From contig CALQJX020000015.1 in assembly GCA_943331005.2 (NCBI GenBank), positions 1-64,000 of the forward strand: a DNA stretch of 64,000 bases, in the 5' to 3' direction. The notes under the pieces were generated by a model. It saw nothing but the letters and a program-made list of their open reading frames with translations, searched no databases and was not told where the DNA came from. Shown piece after piece: positions 61,691 through 64,000 of the stretch. Within the stretch, counting starts at the first letter, position 1. Each line of letters begins with the position of its first letter. Source of the DNA: Bordetella parapertussis (lineage in GTDB: Bacteria > Bacteroidota > Bacteroidia > Chitinophagales > Chitinophagaceae). Made by a program: the position numbers and the translations under genes.

Positions 61691-61933
61691 CTAGAAAATC
61701 TGGAATGGTTTTTGGCTGCGTATGTAGGAATGTGCCTCTTCTGCTGTGTAGGAAACAGAGGTGCCATTGACGCAACTTGCTGCACGCCTTTCCAGTTCTT
61801 CCATTTCGTTGCCCGCTACAGAATAGTTGTTGTGTTTTGTGTTCTCTACATAATGAAACAGATCCTGAATGTGTTTATCATCGGTGCTGTCTATATATTG
61901 GTGTAGTTTCTCCCTGATCGCTTTGATAGTCAT
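61691..61933 (-). CDS. Small antitoxin-like protein, orphan
   Basis: The 80-residue protein begins MTIKAIREKLHQYIDSTDDKHIQDLFHYVE and ends EELERRAASCVNGTSVSYTAEEAHSYIRSQKP. This layout, a short helical dimerisation-like start and an E-x-x-x-R ... SYTxEEA tail, occurs in the small addiction-module (ParE/RelE-partner) proteins of Bacteroidota. No toxin-like gene is next to it on either side. It could be a solitary antitoxin or a toxin partner lost from this site. The assignment is tentative. Confidence 0.6.
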   Translation of the reverse strand: MTIKAIREKLHQYIDSTDDKHIQDLFHYVENTKHNNYSVAGNEMEELERRAASCVNGTSVSYTAEEAHSYIRSQKPFQIF

Positions 61934-62080
61934 AAATGCAGCTGTTTATACAAAAAAACAGAAAAATGAGTTTTAGTAAACTGATGTTACTATTGCTTTA
62001 CTGAGTTTACTTTTTCTTTCTGTGAATAATAAACAGAGATGCTGCTCTTTTTTATAAATTGCAGAATATCCTTGCAAATC

Positions 62081-63229
62081 ATGCAGCTACCTCAGAAACA
62101 TTCGGCCACAGGCACTACCATATTTACAGTTATGAGCGCATTGGCACAGCAGCACAATGCTATCAATCTGTCTCAGGGTTTTCCAGATTTTCATATAGAT
62201 GAGCGCCTGTCTCAGGCACTGGGCAGTGCGGCTGCGCAGGGCTTCAATCAGTATGCACCCATGGCGGGGCTGCCCCAGCTGCGACAGGAAATTGCTGCCA
62301 GCTTCAAAAGAAGATATCATGTAGACATTGATGCCGATACCGAGGTTACCGTAACGCCCGGTGCTACCTATGCCATCTATACCGCATTTACGGCTATCCT
62401 CTCGCCCGGCGATGAGGTAGTGGTACTGGAACCTGCCTACGACAGCTATATCCCCAATATAGAGATGAATGGTGCTAAGGCTGTCATAGTGCCGTTGGCT
62501 ACCCCGGGTTTTGAGGTAGACTGGCAGCGGGTGAAGGACGCAATAACGCCACGCACCAGGGCTATCATCATCAACACGCCCCACAACCCTACAGGGGCCA
62601 TATGGGGCAAAGAAGACTGGCAGCAGCTGGCAGATCTGGTTCGAGGTACAGAGATATTTATACTTTCGGACGAGGTGTATGAGCAACTGGTCTTTGACGG
62701 TGAAAGACACTACAGTGTATTGGAAAATGAGGAACTGAGGGAGCGTAGCTTTGCGCTGTATTCTTTCGGCAAGGTATACAACAATACAGGCTGGAAGATG
62801 GGCTATTGCATTGCTCCTCCTGCCCTTACACAGGCTTTCAGGCGCATTCACCAGTTTCTGTGTTTCACGGTCAATACGCCTGCACAGTATGCATTGGCGC
62901 AGCACCTGGCAAATGAGAGCGAACCTATTCACTTGCTCATGCAGCGCAAGCGCGACCACTTTCTGAAGTTGATAGCAGATACGCCCTTTACTATTCACTC
63001 CCCTGCAAAGGGTAGTTATTTTCAGGTAGCTGGTTATGAGCGCATCAGCGATATGCCCGACCGGGAATTTGCAGAATGGCTCACCCGCGAATATGGTGTG
63101 GCTACCATTCCGGTAAGCGCATTCTACAGCAATGGCAAGGACGATAAACTGATCCGTTTCTGTTTTGCCAAAAAAGAAGAAACGCTGAATGATGCGGTGG
63201 CCCGTCTCAGAGGACTTTCTGCCAGATAA
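62081..63229 (+). CDS. PLP-dependent aminotransferase, methionine/KAT type
   Basis: The 382-residue class I/II aminotransferase starts at the ATG at 62081 (a 14-residue extension to 62039 is disfavoured). The opening SALAQQHNAINLSQGFPDFHID, the NTPHNPTGAIW motif, the DEVYEQLVF strand and the PLP Lys in SFGKVYNNTGWKMGY match methionine aminotransferase YbdL and kynurenine aminotransferases. The C-terminal IRFCFAKKEETL has the arginine for substrate carboxylate. It could act in methionine salvage or aromatic/keto-acid exchange. No salvage genes are adjacent. Confidence 0.9.
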   Translation: MQLPQKHSATGTTIFTVMSALAQQHNAINLSQGFPDFHIDERLSQALGSAAAQGFNQYAPMAGLPQLRQEIAASFKRRYHVDIDADTEVTVTPGATYAIYTAFTAILSPGDEVVVLEPAYDSYIPNIEMNGAKAVIVPLATPGFEVDWQRVKDAITPRTRAIIINTPHNPTGAIWGKEDWQQLADLVRGTEIFILSDEVYEQLVFDGERHYSVLENEELRERSFALYSFGKVYNNTGWKMGYCIAPPALTQAFRRIHQFLCFTVNTPAQYALAQHLANESEPIHLLMQRKRDHFLKLIADTPFTIHSPAKGSYFQVAGYERISDMPDREFAEWLTREYGVATIPVSAFYSNGKDDKLIRFCFAKKEETLNDAVARLRGLSAR

Positions 63230-63247
63230 TATTCAAGCAGGCATAGA

Positions 63248-63293
63248 TATAAATGAAGAGCCCCATGCAGCTGCATGGGGCTCTTCATTTATA
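63248..63293. terminator. 46-base perfect palindrome, bidirectional terminator
   Basis: A perfect inverted repeat of 23 + 23 bases without a spacer, 18 bases after the aminotransferase stop and 12 bases before the stop of the convergent gene. The central part is GC-rich; both outer ends are AT-rich. Confidence 0.9.
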
Positions 63294-63305
63294 AGGTAGT
63301 TAAGT

Positions 63306-64000
63306 TTACTTTTTGGTAAGGATCAGTGCCACGTTATTGAAGTCGGCCGCAGTGTTCCATACTTTACGGAAGCGGTCATACTCTATAAGCGGGAAGTGCA
63401 GCTGATTGTAAGATTCATCAACATTGATGACCAGTTTATCGCCATTCTTGTTGTCCTTTATCAGTTTAGCATCAGCACTGAAGTTGATCACCTGTTCCAG
63501 TTCGCCGTTCAGATAGTCTGCATTCATGTTAGCAGCTTCAGGGTTCAGTATCTTGTATCCTTTAGGGATGTTGATGGTAATGGTGCGGTGCGATGAGTGC
63601 GGGTACAGCAGATCTACCGGAGTCTGCCTTGGCCTGCTGTCATCATACATGTTCTCCTGAGGACCAATGAGGGCACCTACTTTCACCAGATACCTGTTGC
63701 CAGCCTTGTTCACCAGATTAGAGAGGGTGGCAGATGCAGTAAGCGTAAGTGGCTTGTTGGTATAATAGCTGCTTACACTTTCGTTGCTGAAATCGAAATA
63801 GCTGATCTCTGAAGGATTAGCAGTAAGCTGTAACAGGTTATTTACATACTTCTTCATATTCTCGGGACGCACAAAAGGAAGTGCGGTCCTGATACCTGCT
63901 GAAGAATAGCCGGTCCATTCGTGAGATACATCGACCTTTGTATCCATTTCTTTAGTGAAAGAAACCGTAGAGCTGATGCTGTGCGAATTTTCTTTTACTG
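63306..64000 (-). CDS. DUF3857/DUF3858-type protein, C-terminal part only
   Basis: The frame is open from the window edge, with no stop in the last 53 bases, so only the C-terminal about 230 residues are seen. They read as a beta-rich domain: SISSTVSFTKEMDTKVDVSHEWTG, later RTALPFVRPENMKKYVNNL, LTLTASATLS and a final HFPLIEYDRFRKVWNTAADFN. This matches the C-terminal DUF3858 region of Bacteroidota proteins that also carry a transglutaminase-like domain and DUF3857 upstream. Those are probably periplasmic; the function is unknown. An ATG at 63947 is internal, not the true start. Confidence 0.75.
   Translation of the reverse strand, partial: VKENSHSISSTVSFTKEMDTKVDVSHEWTGYSSAGIRTALPFVRPENMKKYVNNLLQLTANPSEISYFDFSNESVSSYYTNKPLTLTASATLSNLVNKAGNRYLVKVGALIGPQENMYDDSRPRQTPVDLLYPHSSHRTITINIPKGYKILNPEAANMNADYLNGELEQVINFSADAKLIKDNKNGDKLVINVDESYNQLHFPLIEYDRFRKVWNTAADFNNVALILTKK

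Noticed and set aside
61712..61906. A 64-codon plus-strand frame
   Set aside because: It is antisense to the antitoxin-like gene and is Cys/Val-rich in the pattern of shadow frames.
1..64000. tRNA, rRNA, insertion sequence, integrase or phage genes
   Set aside because: Scanning intergenic regions showed no cloverleaf with a TTC loop and no transposase-like or phage-like product; accessory mobile DNA is not evident here.

Overview
The window looks like chromosomal DNA of a Bacteroidota bacterium, most likely of the Chitinophagaceae/Sphingobacteriia type. The grounds are: C-terminal type IX secretion (T9SS) sorting domains on two large secreted proteins; OmpA-like barrels with thrombospondin type-3 calcium repeats; a long-form signal peptidase I; a GH3-family protein; a ComA-type phosphosulfolactate synthase; and many upstream sequences matching the Bacteroidota sigma promoter (-33 TTG, -7 TAnnTTTG, often TATCTTTG or TACCTTTG). 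Start codons usually lack a strong Shine-Dalgarno sequence. No rRNA, tRNA, CRISPR array, insertion sequence, integrase or prophage gene was seen. Most genes are ordinary chromosomal genes, with a minority of surface proteins.

Layout. 1-8.1 kb: a MoxR ATPase cut by the window edge, trigger factor, a methyltransferase, a membrane glycosyltransferase-like protein with TPRs, and a fused UvrD helicase/Fe-S nuclease. 8.2-16.9 kb: comA, lpxB with a small membrane protein, a PH-like membrane protein, gcvP, a DUF6089-type outer-membrane protein and lepB. 17.3-24 kb: a 1592-residue T9SS-exported repeat protein followed after 25 bases by an OmpA/TSP3 protein. 24.1-31.8 kb: cmk, an EGF-domain protein, a cell-wall amidase divergent from lptD, and an RND/MMPL transporter. 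32.2-41.6 kb: a second T9SS cargo protein, murI, a histone-H1-like Lys/Ala protein, rpmA-rplU, GH3, an OmpA-like protein, a polyprenyl diphosphate synthase and a polytopic membrane protein.

41.6-53.2 kb: paaABC (phenylacetyl-CoA epoxidase), an ECF sigma factor with a one-TM anti-sigma-like partner, a PAS/DHp protein without an ATPase domain, a polysaccharide flippase, korB without korA, a second ECF sigma factor followed by a membrane-anchored trypsin-like protease with an anti-sigma-like N-terminus, and paaE about 8 kb from paaA. 53.4-64 kb: two outer-membrane barrels, an acyltransferase, psd, a tiny Cys/Lys-rich secreted protein, tatC-rpiB, dxr, rseP, an antitoxin-like orphan, an aminotransferase and the C-terminal part of a DUF3857/3858-type protein.

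Functional themes are envelope building (lpxB, lptD, murI, amidase, lepB, tatC, rseP, psd, flippase, OmpA proteins), isoprenoid/menaquinone supply (dxr, polyprenyl synthase) and phenylacetate oxidation. Many genes are closed by near-perfect hairpins, several of them symmetrical terminators shared by convergent genes. The parts most worth a second look are the sigma factor/anti-sigma-protease pair, the T9SS repeat protein with its OmpA partner, the split paa genes, and the orphan korB and comA.
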